From Verrucomicrobiota bacterium (GTDB taxonomy: Bacteria > Verrucomicrobiota > Verrucomicrobiia > Limisphaerales > PALSA-1396), in the NCBI GenBank assembly GCA_016200005.1, contig JACQFP010000022.1:272904-336903 (forward strand): a stretch of 64,000 bases of DNA, in the 5' to 3' direction. Each line of letters begins with the position of its first letter. The stretch's first letter is position 1. The translations under genes were made by a program, and so were the position numbers. The notes under the pieces are model-generated. The model worked only from the letters and a program-made list of their open reading frames with translations. It was not told the DNA's origin and ran no database searches. This document shows positions 1-9,424 of this stretch, piece after piece.

Positions 1-1
1 C

Positions 2-253
2 AATCCAGTGCCGAACCACGAAATGATGCGAACCCTACGTGAAATTTGCGGCGTGCCGTTCGGATTGCCAGCGACGCTCTGGATGCTTGAGGTCGGCGCA
101 TTCTTTCTGCGAACGGAAACGGAGTTGATCATCAAGAGCCGGCGCGTCGTGCCGGGACGGTTGTTGGCCTCGGGCTTTGAGTTTTGTTATCCGCAGTTGC
201 GTGAAGCGTTTGAGGATTTGATTGCCGAACGAGATCGGGACAATCGTGCATGA
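2..253 (+). CDS. TIGR01777-type NAD-dependent epimerase, C-terminal fragment (DUF1731)
   Basis: The reading frame is open from the left edge of the window, so only the last ~83 residues are present. Visible sequence includes GVPFGLPATLWML, an acidic TETELI stretch, a KSRRVVPGRLL motif and GFEFCYPQLREAF. These are characteristic of the DUF1731 domain that closes TIGR01777-family SDR epimerases. The NAD-binding Rossmann part lies outside the window. The stop codon lies just before the start of the next gene on the same strand, so the two may be co-transcribed. The family role is poorly defined (putative nucleotide-sugar or cell-division-associated epimerase). Confidence 0.8.
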   Translation, partial: NPVPNHEMMRTLREICGVPFGLPATLWMLEVGAFFLRTETELIIKSRRVVPGRLLASGFEFCYPQLREAFEDLIAERDRDNRA

Positions 254-263
254 AATCATCCCT

Positions 264-1193
264 ATGCGGCCTTCGGTCAGACTCTCTCCGTCGGATGGTG
301 AAACGGACGGAAAGCCGAACCCTTTGAGTTACGCGGCGGGGCGGCGCATTTTGTCGCGACGTGGCGAGCCGTTGTTCGTTGCGGATTGGGAACGCGTGTT
401 GATGATCCATTTTGAAGTGGACGCCGAAGAGTTGCAACGCGACGTGCCGTTTCAACTGGATTTGCGCGACGGCCGTGCGTTCGTCAGTCTTGTCGCATTC
501 ACGATGCGCGGGATGCGACCGCGTTTCGGAGGCCGGTTTGCGGCCTGGTTGTTCCGTCCCATCGCCACGCATCATTTTCTCAATGTGCGGACGTACGTGC
601 GGCATGGCGACGAAGCGGGTATTCATTTTCTTGCCGAATGGTTGTCGAACTGGCTGGCCACACGCCTTGGCCCGGCTACGTTTGGTCTGCCGTATCGCTA
701 CGGGAGAATCTCCTACCAGAATGTCTGGTCGAGACGTCCTTTACGCGGGTTTGTGGAGGACGAAGAGACGGGCGCGAACCTTGGGTACGAGGCAAGGCTG
801 TCAGACGATGCGGACAAGTTGTTGTTGCATATGCAACATGAAACTGTCCGCTTCAACGGCGGGGCGACATCCGGTGCTCCGAACTTTGCGCCGTGCTCAA
901 GCGGCTCGCTGGACGAGTGGTTGATGGAACGTTACACGGCGTTCAATTGTGCGGCGGGCCGTCGCCGGTTCTTTAGAATCTGGCATCCGCCGTGGCGGCA
1001 ATCGCCGGTCGAGCTAACCGTGCTGAACGATAGCCTGCTGACTTCAACCTGGCCTTGGTTCAAACACGCGCGGTTCGTGGGTGCGAATTTCTCGCCGGGC
1101 GTCCGCGATGTCTGGATGGGACGGCCGCAAAGATTGGTCAGCGGGGCGACGAAACGGCGTCGCGGCACGCTCAGCACTTTCTGTGAGATGTAA
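264..1193 (+). CDS. DUF2071 / YqjF-like protein
   Basis: The product is about 309 residues, soluble and without a signal peptide. The N-terminal third (LFVADWERVLMIHFEVD, then PFQLDLRDGRAFVSLVAF) and the later HHFLNVRTYVRH and GLPYRYGRISY stretches match the pattern of DUF2071/YqjF-type proteins, a family without a settled biochemical role. I chose the ATG at 264 because it falls just after the upstream epimerase stop. An in-frame TTG at 222 would extend the protein by 14 residues into that gene. Close spacing to the epimerase suggests co-transcription. Confident about the gene and family, not about function. Confidence 0.75.
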   Translation: MRPSVRLSPSDGETDGKPNPLSYAAGRRILSRRGEPLFVADWERVLMIHFEVDAEELQRDVPFQLDLRDGRAFVSLVAFTMRGMRPRFGGRFAAWLFRPIATHHFLNVRTYVRHGDEAGIHFLAEWLSNWLATRLGPATFGLPYRYGRISYQNVWSRRPLRGFVEDEETGANLGYEARLSDDADKLLLHMQHETVRFNGGATSGAPNFAPCSSGSLDEWLMERYTAFNCAAGRRRFFRIWHPPWRQSPVELTVLNDSLLTSTWPWFKHARFVGANFSPGVRDVWMGRPQRLVSGATKRRRGTLSTFCEM

Positions 1194-1279
1194 AGACCGG
1201 TGCGCATCATTGGGAGGAAGGGTGATCGCCGCGGACACAAATCTTGTAAACGCCACCTGACTTCCTCTAAGTTGAATCC

Positions 1280-2245
1280 ATGAATCACGCCGCTCGCGTT
1301 TACAACGATGTCTTCGAGATGCTGCCCAGTGAACAGAATCCGACGCCGATGGTGCGCTTAAATCGTTTGAATCCATCGCCGGACTTTCAACTCTTCGCGA
1401 AGCTGGAATGGATGAACCCGTTTGGGTCGGTCAAGGACCGTGCGGCGTGGGCGATGTTGCGCGATCTGGAGGAGCGGAAGGAAGTCGGCAACAGTCGTGG
1501 CGTGGTGGAGCCGACGTCGGGCAACACGGGGATCAGCCTAGCGGCGATGGCGCGGGCGCGGGGTTATCACATGCGCGCCGTCGTGCCGAACAAGGTGCCG
1601 CTCGAAAAGAAAATCCTGTTGAAGATTGCAGGCGCGGACTTGGACGTTGTTTCCGACGAGCTTTGCCCGGCGCCCGGCTTGGGCGATGGTTCCATTAACA
1701 TCGCCAAGACGCACGCGAAGGCGTCGAAGCACAAATACGCGATGCCGAATCAGTACGAGAGCCAGCAAAACGTGCTGGCGCATCTGACCACGACCGGCCC
1801 GGAAATCTGGCGGCAGACCCAGGGCAAGATCACTCATTTGTTTGTCTCGCTCGGTACCTGCGGCACGGTGACGGGCACGGGCCAGTTTTTGCGCGGGCAG
1901 AATCCTGATGTGAAGGTCATCGCCGTTCAACCGACCGAGGGTCACGACGTGCCGGGGTTGCGAAACATCAATCAGTTGAGTGTTTCAAAATTGTTCGATG
2001 CGTCGTTGATCGACGACATCCTGGAAGTTGATTTCAAACTGGCGTACACCCGGGCGCTGGAGTTATGTCAGAACGAGGGGTTGCTCGCCGGGCCGAGTTC
2101 CGGGTTGATTTTGGAAGGGGCGCGGAAAATAATTGAGCGTGACAAAAAGGGACTGGGTGTGATGATTTTTCCCGATAACATATTCAAATACACCTCGAAC
2201 ATGGTGAAACATATTCCCGACCTGTTGGCCGGGACGACAGCGTAG
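1280..2245 (+). CDS. PLP-dependent cysteine synthase-family protein
   Basis: A 321-residue fold-type II PLP enzyme. The Schiff-base lysine is K52 in NPFGSVKDRAAW, the substrate-binding loop is TSGNTG at 79-84, the phosphate-binding glycine loop is GTCGTVTGTG at about 192-201, and GPSSG lies near 271-275. Full length for the CysK/CysM family. Family knowledge: O-acetylserine (or O-phosphoserine) plus a sulfur donor gives cysteine or S-sulfocysteine. The stop is followed 12 nt later by a thiosulfate-type sulfurtransferase, so the sulfur source may be thiosulfate or a persulfide rather than free sulfide; that is inference. Cystathionine beta-synthase-like activity cannot be excluded. Confidence 0.88.
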   Translation: MNHAARVYNDVFEMLPSEQNPTPMVRLNRLNPSPDFQLFAKLEWMNPFGSVKDRAAWAMLRDLEERKEVGNSRGVVEPTSGNTGISLAAMARARGYHMRAVVPNKVPLEKKILLKIAGADLDVVSDELCPAPGLGDGSINIAKTHAKASKHKYAMPNQYESQQNVLAHLTTTGPEIWRQTQGKITHLFVSLGTCGTVTGTGQFLRGQNPDVKVIAVQPTEGHDVPGLRNINQLSVSKLFDASLIDDILEVDFKLAYTRALELCQNEGLLAGPSSGLILEGARKIIERDKKGLGVMIFPDNIFKYTSNMVKHIPDLLAGTTA

Positions 2246-2257
2246 AAAAGAAATCGT

Positions 2258-3109
2258 ATGGCAAGATATGCGCAAATGGAAGTGCTGGTCGAAACCGACT
2301 GGGTCAAGACGAACCTCGGCAAACCCGGCATCAAACTCACCGAAATCGACGTGGACACGAAAGCCTACGAGGCGGGACACATCCCCGGCGCCATCGGCTT
2401 TAACTGGCAGACGCAACTTCAGGATCAGGTCAAGCGCGACATCATCAGCAAGGAAGCGTTTGAGAAACTGGTGGGTGGCGCGGGCATTTCACCGAGCGAC
2501 ACCGTCATTGTTTATGGCGACAACAACAACTGGTTCGCCGCTTATGGCTTCTGGTTGTTCAAAATCTACGGGCACAAGGACGTGCGTCTGATGAATGGCG
2601 GGCGGGTGAAGTGGCTGAATGAATCCGACAAGCCAATGACCACCGACAAACCCAAGGTGACCCCCACACAATACAAAGCGGGCAAAGTCGATCTGAATTT
2701 GCGCGCGTTCGTGCCGCAAGTGTTTGAAGCGTCGAAGGGCGGTAACTGGAATCTGGTGGATGTGCGGAGTCCGGACGAGTTCACCGGCAAGGTGATCGCC
2801 CCGCCCGGCATGAGCGAGACCGCGCAACGCGGCGGTCACATTCCCGGCGCGAAGAGCATCCCGTGGAGCACAGCGGTCAACACGACGGACGGAACTTTCA
2901 AATCAGCCGATGAACTTCAGCGGATTTATCTGCAAGAGAAGGGCGTTGATCCGAAGAAGGACACGATTGCTTATTGCCGCATCGGTGAACGCAGCAGCCA
3001 CACGTGGTTCGTGCTGAAATATCTCCTCGGCCTCAACAACGTGAAGAACTACGACGGCAGTTGGACGGAATATGGCAACCTCGTCGCCGCGCCGATTGAG
3101 AAAGGTTAA
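2258..3109 (+). CDS. Thiosulfate/3-mercaptopyruvate sulfurtransferase (two rhodanese domains)
   Basis: A 283-residue tandem rhodanese. The N-terminal inactive domain contains HIPGAIGFNWQTQLQD, and the C-terminal domain holds the catalytic loop CRIGERSSH with the persulfide-forming cysteine at residue 240. The CRIGER loop, followed by TWFVLKYLLG, is the pattern of the mycobacterial CysA2/SseA-type sulfurtransferases. No signal peptide, so cytoplasmic. It starts 12 nt after the cysteine synthase homologue and is surely in the same transcript, which suggests it passes sulfane sulfur to that pathway. Substrate preference (thiosulfate versus mercaptopyruvate) cannot be settled by reading. Confidence 0.9.
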   Translation: MARYAQMEVLVETDWVKTNLGKPGIKLTEIDVDTKAYEAGHIPGAIGFNWQTQLQDQVKRDIISKEAFEKLVGGAGISPSDTVIVYGDNNNWFAAYGFWLFKIYGHKDVRLMNGGRVKWLNESDKPMTTDKPKVTPTQYKAGKVDLNLRAFVPQVFEASKGGNWNLVDVRSPDEFTGKVIAPPGMSETAQRGGHIPGAKSIPWSTAVNTTDGTFKSADELQRIYLQEKGVDPKKDTIAYCRIGERSSHTWFVLKYLLGLNNVKNYDGSWTEYGNLVAAPIEKG

Positions 3110-3202
3110 GCGGCGTCACGGCACACCGGACAACTTGGCATCGGCAGACCATACGTGTCGCAGTGCGGTGGTTTGGTTTAATCTCGAAAACCCGCGCTGT
3201 CG

Positions 3203-6200
3203 TCATTTTGGAACCCAAGGCACCGGTGACACTCTCGGGCCGCTGATATCGACTCCGGGCGAAACCCATGGTGAAGGCGACACTCGCGGCGGTTGGGGGC
3301 TGGGCGGCGGCACAGGTGGTTTTGGAGGTGTAATAGTGATCGGCATGCACGAGTGCAGTTCAAGTTGCAGCATTTCAATCGGCACCACTGGCTGCGTTGG
3401 TGGTCCACCGCGATCGAACGGGGACAAAGGATCGCTCCTGCGCACTTCTGTGTCAGTAGCCCCCGGCTCGTCGCAAAATACAACGGTGTCCTTGCCGTCC
3501 CCTGCGGTGACGGAGTAGAAAATCCCTTCGTGTTCCAACAGGCGTGAGACGAAAGACAAAGCCGCATCGTTATATTGAATGGCGTATTCACGCCTGGGAT
3601 GGATAGAAGAAACCGGATTGTTGTCTGCGAAGGCAGTCGCTGCTTGGACAATGTCGGAATCGTTCCAAATCCGGGGGTCGTGATGAAGCCGGCTGATGGT
3701 TCGGCCGGTGCGCGGATCCAGGGCTCCGCCCAGGCTTGCCCACAAGGCGGAACCCGTGGGACGATAGGGTTCGGACTTTGCCTCATTCGCTTGATAGAAC
3801 AGCATTTCCGGATCGAATCGCATGGCTTGGAAGAGATACGGATTGCCGATGGTTGAGCTTGCCATGGCACCACCGCCGCCGTTGAAGAATGATGGCAATC
3901 CAAAATCCAGATATTGATATTGCTCGACGATGTTGCCAACTGGATCCGTCACTTTCATCACGCTGCCAAGATCGTCTGGGTGCAGGAAGTAGTTCGAACC
4001 GCCGCGTTGCATCTGTGTGAGAGAACAAAACACAACTTCCGCGTCGTCATTGTCCACATAGACGTAACTGGCGACAGTGGTGTTGTCGGCGTTCTGTTCC
4101 TCGAGGACGGTCGCGTTGTCGTGGTAGAAACGCGTCGTTTCACCGTTGACAAATGATTCGATTCGCCGGCCCAGACAATCGTAGCGGTAAAGCGCATTGA
4201 TGCCGGCACCGAAATCGTTGAAGCCGACGAGCTGATCGCGGCAATCGAAAAAGAAACGTCGTTGACCGCTGGCGGCGATGCTGAGGTTTCCATTCTCATC
4301 GTATTGGCGGAGATCGAACGGCGTTTGCGTGTATTGGTTCATCTGGAAATCCGCCGGCTGCGGTAAAGTCGGGTCCATGAGATAATTTCCCGGATCAATA
4401 TTGCCGGTGACGCTGCGGCGATTGCCGAGGTCATCCAGATCGCAGGTGACAGGCTGACCGAAACTCACGCTTTGAACCAGGCGGTTGGCCGAATCATACG
4501 AATACGAGTGTTGTTCCGCCGGGTTCAACGGTGCTTGCGCGGCAATTCTGTTGTGCGTCGAGTCCCACGCGTAAAAACGCATGTCCAGCGGGACGTTCCC
4601 GGCGACGCGGACGTGGGCGATGCTGGACACGCGGCGGATGCCATCGTAACCCACGTTCATTCTCGTGCCGTTGCCGTAGTCGCGCTGTTCAAGGCGGGAC
4701 GGGCCAATATACTTGTTGCTGGCAATCACGCCGCCGGCGTCCGAAACGACGGCGATGCGATTGAGCGAGTCGCAGGTATTGGTGATCGTGCGCCCGCCGG
4801 GATAGACCTGCTGAGTCTTGTTACCCACGCCGTCGTAGGTGGCCGAGTTGGTGCGCGTCGGACCGCCCGGCAATATCTGCTGGGTTTCAGTGACGATGCG
4901 CGACAAGGAATCGTAACTGCGCGTGACCAGCGAGTCATCGTCCAGCGCGCGCACCAAACGCGAGACGCCGTCGTATTGATACACTTCATTGGTGTTGCCT
5001 TGGATGGACGGGCCGCGGAGAACGGTTTTGTTGGTGATGCGATTCAGCGAATCGTAAGCGCGGGTGATGACGTTGCTGTTGGGGTCGGTATTGGTAACCA
5101 AGTTGAAGTGCGGATCATACACGCAATAATTCGTCGTCGTGTCAGGGTGCTCCGTGCGGATGCGGCGGTCGAGCGAATCGTAAGCATAAACCGTCCGGTT
5201 GGAATTGGCGTCAGTGACGCTTATGAGACGTGAGGAATCGTCCCAATCCTGGAGCGTGATAATGTTGTTGGTGACCGTACCCGCGCCGGTGCCAGTGTCG
5301 GTCATCGCGCGCGTGGTCCGAGTAAGCCGGCTCAGGCCATCGTAAGCGTAGCGGGTCGTGTTGCCGCGCGCGTCGGTGTCGAGCACAAGATTGTGGCGTG
5401 AATCGTACGACCAGCGGTTTGTGTTGTTGAGGTTATCCACGGAGCGGATGAGGCGGTCGAGATTATCGTAGGCGTAAGTCGTCACGAACGTCTGTTCGGG
5501 ATCGCCCAAGTCGGACTTGTCCACATTGATTTTGCTCACGACACTCCCGTTGGCGTCGTAGGCGTAGGCGACAGTGTTGCTCTTGGCGTCGGTCACTTGC
5601 AGCAGGCGGTTGGCCATGTCATATCTCGCGAACATCTGATTAAAGAGATCGTCACTGAGAACGATGAACTGCGAGCAATCGTTGTAACCATACTGGGTCG
5701 TGGACTGCCCGTCTCCGATGGGAAGTTGCGTGGCGGTGTCGAAGAAGGATCGATCGCGCCGGATGAGCCGGTTCATCGCGTCGTACTGATACACTGTTTC
5801 CCTCAAACGCACATTGCCGGCGCTGCCGGGCGCATCGGTCGTCTCTCCGTCAGTGCGGTTGGTCACGATGTTGCCGTTCGCGTCATAGTGCGCGGTCGTC
5901 ACGTTGCCCATTGCGTCGGTCGTTTGCGTCAGTCGATTGTAGCCGTCGTAGGTGTAATCCGTGACACGCGGCGTGCTTTCCAGTCCCTGGCTCATGCGGC
6001 GCATGCTGCCGTTGAGGTCGTAATCAAACTGTGTTGTGGACTGATCGGCACTGCCAGGTGCACGGATTTGACCGAAGGGCAGGTCGCGCTCGTCGTAGAG
6101 CATCTGGACGACGTTGTTGGAGTCCGCGCCGGACGTAGCCGCGCCGAAACGCACGAGCGTGCGGTTGCGGTTCGCGTCGTATTGGTATTGGGTGACGACG

Positions 6201-8740
6201 TCGTATCCGACTTCTTCCTCTTCCATGCGGGCGGTGAGAAAATTGAGACTGTCGTAGGCAAACGTCGTCGTGAGCGGCGAGCCGGGGCGGAGCGCGCCGG
6301 TTTCGTCTTTGTCCTCGATGTCCACGCGCACGAGATTGTTGTTCGCGTCGTAGAAATAATCGCGTTGATAGCGGACGCCGCTGCCGTTGGTCGTTTCGCG
6401 CGAGGTGCGGCGGACGATTTGATTGAGCGCGTTGACGGCGTAGAGCGTGTCATTAGTCCGGGGATCAACCCGGCGCACGAGATTGCCCACCGCGTCGTAT
6501 TCGTAAGTGGTCGTGAGATTGAAACCGCCCGCATCCACCACCTGCTGCTGCAAGTAACCCGTTTGCGGGCCGGCGCTGTAGTAAGAATATTCATCCCGCC
6601 GCCGCGAGCCGCTGCCGTTGTCCGGTAGCACGTGGGCGGTGAGTTGGCCGGAGGAGTTGTATTCCCAATCTTCAATGACGGTTGCGATCCGGTTCGTCGC
6701 GTGAATCCGGTTGCCGCGCGAGTCGTAGGCGTATTGAATGAAGTTGCTGCGGGCGTCGGTGTGCTGCGTGCAATAAATGTTTTGGTTCCTCATGCCTTCC
6801 CGGCCATTAATTGATATTTCAACGGTATCGACGTAAACAATCCTGAAGCCGAGAAGCGGGATGTTTGGATCCGCCGGGGGCTCGCTTCCCTGCTGGAGTG
6901 TCGAGTGGTCGCCACCGGCTGCGTATGCTGCGTATGTGAATGTGATGTTGTTGTGATCGCGCAGATAAGACGAAAGCTGGTCGGGATTCCCGTCATTGTC
7001 GGTGTCCGCGTCCATTGCGAGCACGCCCGCGCGCGACGTGCCAAAGCCGGGAGCGTATTCGAATTGTTCGGAACGCACCGGCTGATCCCCGCCAAGGGGA
7101 CCGGGCAACCGGTGCAACGCGCGCAGATTTCCGCGCAATCGCGGCGACGCGGAGGGATTGATCGCACTTTCGTAAACAAATTGCGTCTCGTTCGTGTTCG
7201 GATGAACCACACGCGTGGGCAGCGAATCGGCGTTCCATTCGATGCGCTTTTCGAAATATGGCGGGTCGCCCGGGCGCATCGGATTGATCGGGCGGTTCAC
7301 CGATTCGGTCGTCGGTTGCGTCGGGTCGGCGCGGCCGGTGAAGGCGCGGTGCATCACCAGCCGGTTCAGGCCATCGTAATAATACTCCCGCACGTTGCCC
7401 ACGCGGTCGTTGACGATGGCTTTCTTCAGCGCGCCATTGTTGGTCGGGCCGGGCGTCTGCGCGGCGTACTCGATTTTGATTTTCTCGTAGCTGAAGCCGA
7501 CGCTTTCGCTTTCCAAATGGTCGAAATTCACATTCGTCGCGGTGAGCGTGGCCGCGTAACGATTGCTCAACCACGTCTGGCCAAGCGGGTCCGTGATGGT
7601 CAGCAGGTTGTGATTGAGCGCGTTGAGGGGTTGGCCTTTCGAGTAGGTGTAGCGATTGGTCTTGCCGCCGGGGAAATCATTGGCGTTCGGCGTGCCAGTC
7701 ACGGCGGGCGAGATGGCCAGCTTCAAATCGCCGGGCGAACCGTCCGGGTCGGCATTCCCGTAGTACTCGTAGCGCACCTGCCGTCCGGTAAAATCGATGA
7801 CCGCGCTGATGAAGCCGTTGCCGTCGTAACTCACCGTGTTCGTGCGGCCCAGCGTGTCAATCACCCGCACGAGCCGGCTCAAATCGTCGTATTGAAATTC
7901 CATCGCGTTGCCGTTGCGGTCGGTGCTGCGTCGGAGTTTACCCGGCGACGTTGGATGATCGAATGGATGGAATTCCCAAGTGCCTTTGTCCGCGAACATC
8001 AGTGTGAAAGCGTTGTTCGCGATTGAGCCTTCGCGGAAAAAGCTGTCGAGCGCGAACGTGCCATCGGGTTGCAGGAGGAAAACATCACGCCGCGAGTTGC
8101 CGTCGTGAACTTCAACGTGTGAACCGACACGGCGCGCGAAAATGTTGTATGAATAATCCCAGCCGTTGCCCTGCGCGGTGTCCGGCCCGACGCGCGACCG
8201 GTATTTGCGCGCCCAGATGAAATCCGGGCCACGACCGGAGATATGGAGATCCACCGACGCGAGCACAAATTCTCCGGAAAAACCATTGACGCCTCCACGA
8301 CCGCTGACTGGCGGGACCGAAAACCACCAGATCTCGGATTCACCCATCGGAGTTCGGTCTGAAAACGCAGGTAAGGCCCACGGCATTTCCGGCGGAAACT
8401 CAAAAAGCGTCTGTTCGCCGTTTGGCATCAGCAACCGATAGAACCGCGTGCTGTCCAGCGGGTCGGGGTCGGCCCAATTCGCGGTGTTATCCTCGGCGAT
8501 GATCGTTTCATTGGTTGTCCACGTTCCGGTCGCGAGATTGCTCCGGCTCTGGACCTCGTACGTGGTGCCGGGGGAAGCGTTCCAACTGAGAGTGACGTTG
8601 GCGCCGTGGTAGGCGATCGAGATGTGAGTCGTTGCTCGTGCGGTAGAGGTCAGGTGCAGTCCGATCATCGAAACCATCAAGACTAACAACCACGAAGTAC
8701 TTCTACCGCTGGAACGAGCGCCGGGTGGGCGGCTGTTCAT
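3203..8740 (-). CDS. Secreted RHS/YD-repeat protein with a VgrG-like C-terminal segment
   Basis: 1845 residues. A signal peptide (hydrophobic LLVLMVSMIGLHL, ending near residue 36) is followed by a short beta domain ending in RFYRLLMPN. Next comes a DUF6531-like region (GFSGEFVLASVDLHI) and then dozens of YD repeats such as YDGLSRLTR, YDANGSVVS and YDSLDRRIRT. A degraded RHS core contains LDPRTGRTISR, but about 23 residues (AKSEPYRPTGSALWASLGGA region) sit where RARYYDP is expected. Residues ~1717-1760 resemble the VgrG stretch YxEsDxxFVSRLxEeEGIxY. The last ~50 residues are rich in PPSP and SPWVSP. No same-strand gene follows that could be an immunity gene. Probably a surface or secreted protein; toxin activity is not evident. 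Confidence 0.9.
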   Translation of the reverse strand: MNSRPPGARSSGRSTSWLLVLMVSMIGLHLTSTARATTHISIAYHGANVTLSWNASPGTTYEVQSRSNLATGTWTTNETIIAEDNTANWADPDPLDSTRFYRLLMPNGEQTLFEFPPEMPWALPAFSDRTPMGESEIWWFSVPPVSGRGGVNGFSGEFVLASVDLHISGRGPDFIWARKYRSRVGPDTAQGNGWDYSYNIFARRVGSHVEVHDGNSRRDVFLLQPDGTFALDSFFREGSIANNAFTLMFADKGTWEFHPFDHPTSPGKLRRSTDRNGNAMEFQYDDLSRLVRVIDTLGRTNTVSYDGNGFISAVIDFTGRQVRYEYYGNADPDGSPGDLKLAISPAVTGTPNANDFPGGKTNRYTYSKGQPLNALNHNLLTITDPLGQTWLSNRYAATLTATNVNFDHLESESVGFSYEKIKIEYAAQTPGPTNNGALKKAIVNDRVGNVREYYYDGLNRLVMHRAFTGRADPTQPTTESVNRPINPMRPGDPPYFEKRIEWNADSLPTRVVHPNTNETQFVYESAINPSASPRLRGNLRALHRLPGPLGGDQPVRSEQFEYAPGFGTSRAGVLAMDADTDNDGNPDQLSSYLRDHNNITFTYAAYAAGGDHSTLQQGSEPPADPNIPLLGFRIVYVDTVEISINGREGMRNQNIYCTQHTDARSNFIQYAYDSRGNRIHATNRIATVIEDWEYNSSGQLTAHVLPDNGSGSRRRDEYSYYSAGPQTGYLQQQVVDAGGFNLTTTYEYDAVGNLVRRVDPRTNDTLYAVNALNQIVRRTSRETTNGSGVRYQRDYFYDANNNLVRVDIEDKDETGALRPGSPLTTTFAYDSLNFLTARMEEEEVGYDVVTQYQYDANRNRTLVRFGAATSGADSNNVVQMLYDERDLPFGQIRAPGSADQSTTQFDYDLNGSMRRMSQGLESTPRVTDYTYDGYNRLTQTTDAMGNVTTAHYDANGNIVTNRTDGETTDAPGSAGNVRLRETVYQYDAMNRLIRRDRSFFDTATQLPIGDGQSTTQYGYNDCSQFIVLSDDLFNQMFARYDMANRLLQVTDAKSNTVAYAYDANGSVVSKINVDKSDLGDPEQTFVTTYAYDNLDRLIRSVDNLNNTNRWSYDSRHNLVLDTDARGNTTRYAYDGLSRLTRTTRAMTDTGTGAGTVTNNIITLQDWDDSSRLISVTDANSNRTVYAYDSLDRRIRTEHPDTTTNYCVYDPHFNLVTNTDPNSNVITRAYDSLNRITNKTVLRGPSIQGNTNEVYQYDGVSRLVRALDDDSLVTRSYDSLSRIVTETQQILPGGPTRTNSATYDGVGNKTQQVYPGGRTITNTCDSLNRIAVVSDAGGVIASNKYIGPSRLEQRDYGNGTRMNVGYDGIRRVSSIAHVRVAGNVPLDMRFYAWDSTHNRIAAQAPLNPAEQHSYSYDSANRLVQSVSFGQPVTCDLDDLGNRRSVTGNIDPGNYLMDPTLPQPADFQMNQYTQTPFDLRQYDENGNLSIAASGQRRFFFDCRDQLVGFNDFGAGINALYRYDCLGRRIESFVNGETTRFYHDNATVLEEQNADNTTVASYVYVDNDDAEVVFCSLTQMQRGGSNYFLHPDDLGSVMKVTDPVGNIVEQYQYLDFGLPSFFNGGGGAMASSTIGNPYLFQAMRFDPEMLFYQANEAKSEPYRPTGSALWASLGGALDPRTGRTISRLHHDPRIWNDSDIVQAATAFADNNPVSSIHPRREYAIQYNDAALSFVSRLLEHEGIFYSVTAGDGKDTVVFCDEPGATDTEVRRSDPLSPFDRGGPPTQPVVPIEMLQLELHSCMPITITPPKPPVPPPSPQPPRVSPSPWVSPGVDISGPRVSPVPWVPK
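3461..3592 (-). other. VgrG-like segment inside the RHS protein tail
   Basis: Codons ~1717-1760 of the RHS gene translate to EYAIQYNDAALSFVSRLLEH followed by EGIFY and then VVFCDEPG. This matches, in order and spacing, the well-known VgrG/phage gpD stretch in which a YRESDxxFVSRLMEEEGIYY block precedes a LVLADxP block. It is too short to be a working spike domain and no other type VI secretion gene is present in the window. Confidence 0.6.
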
Positions 8741-9069
8741 TTTTTGACCCTTTCATAAACAAGGTTGTGCGAGAATGCTTCCGAACTCGCCGGATGGTTG
8801 GCTGGTCGAAGGTCCAATTACCAAAACTTGGATCAAGGGTCAGTCAGAGCGGCTCATCTGACGAGAGTGTGGAAGTTGGTAGCATGATGACTTCCAGATT
8901 ACAAGCCAAAACAATGTGAGAAAATATGGCGGCTGTTCAATGGATCATGGCAAATTGGCATGTCGATCGAGAAACGTTGAACGAAGCTTCGTCATTTCAA
9001 TGTGGCGTCCATTGCCAAGCTCTTCGTGTCGGACTTCCTCGGGTGTTGACGCTTGAGACGGGTCCTCCG
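8741..9069. other. Intergenic region upstream of the RHS gene
   Basis: Roughly 330 bases between two minus-strand genes. It must hold the RHS promoter. I see no convincing coding sequence, no strong hairpin and no tRNA; short ORFs in both directions lack family resemblance. Confidence 0.5.
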
Positions 9070-9399
9070 CTAAACATCAATCACCGGGCCTTGGTTGGGC
9101 GGTTTGTCGGGTTGCCGCTTTTTTCGAAGCGATACGACCAAGGCGACACAGCCGGTCCACGTGGGCAGCATGTCGAGCACGGGAATGAACTCGATGATGA
9201 ATGTCGGTAACAGCAGTGGATGGAAACCGAGCAACGCTGTTGTCAAGATCATCGCAACCACATCAATCACCTGATCCACAAACGTCCAGCCAAACGGCCC
9301 GAGTAATAGCTGGAGGGCGTCTGCCGTGATCGCCACGGCATAGGCCAGGCGGATTCGTCTGCGTGTGAGTATCGGGGTTTGAAACATAACTGGGATCAA
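9070..9399 (-). CDS. Small hydrophobic membrane protein
   Basis: 109 residues with three likely transmembrane segments: around 18-40 (LAYAVAITADALQLLLGPF), 42-62 (VDQVIDVVAMILTTALLGF) and 63-90 (FIIEFIPVLDMLPTWTGCV). The C-terminus is basic and probably cytoplasmic. FIPVLDMLPTWTG is the kind of charged, conserved loop seen in small uncharacterised bacterial membrane proteins. It starts 25 nt after the stop of the upstream hydrolase on the same strand, so it is probably the last gene of that operon. Function unknown; an alternative start is Met5. Confidence 0.65.
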   Translation of the reverse strand: MIPVMFQTPILTRRRIRLAYAVAITADALQLLLGPFGWTFVDQVIDVVAMILTTALLGFHPLLLPTFIIEFIPVLDMLPTWTGCVALVVSLRKKRQPDKPPNQGPVIDV

Positions 9400-9424
9400 A
9401 GGATTGAGACGATCAACGACGGTC

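Noticed and set aside
5597..8026. Two long plus-strand ORFs (343 and 373 codons) within the RHS gene
   Set aside because: They are antisense shadows of YD-repeat codons; the Val/Arg/Ala-rich repeats mirror the repeats of the real gene.
3203..8740. Polymorphic RHS toxin with immunity gene
   Set aside because: No nuclease or other toxin domain is seen after the core, and no same-strand gene follows; the next gene is the convergent sulfurtransferase.
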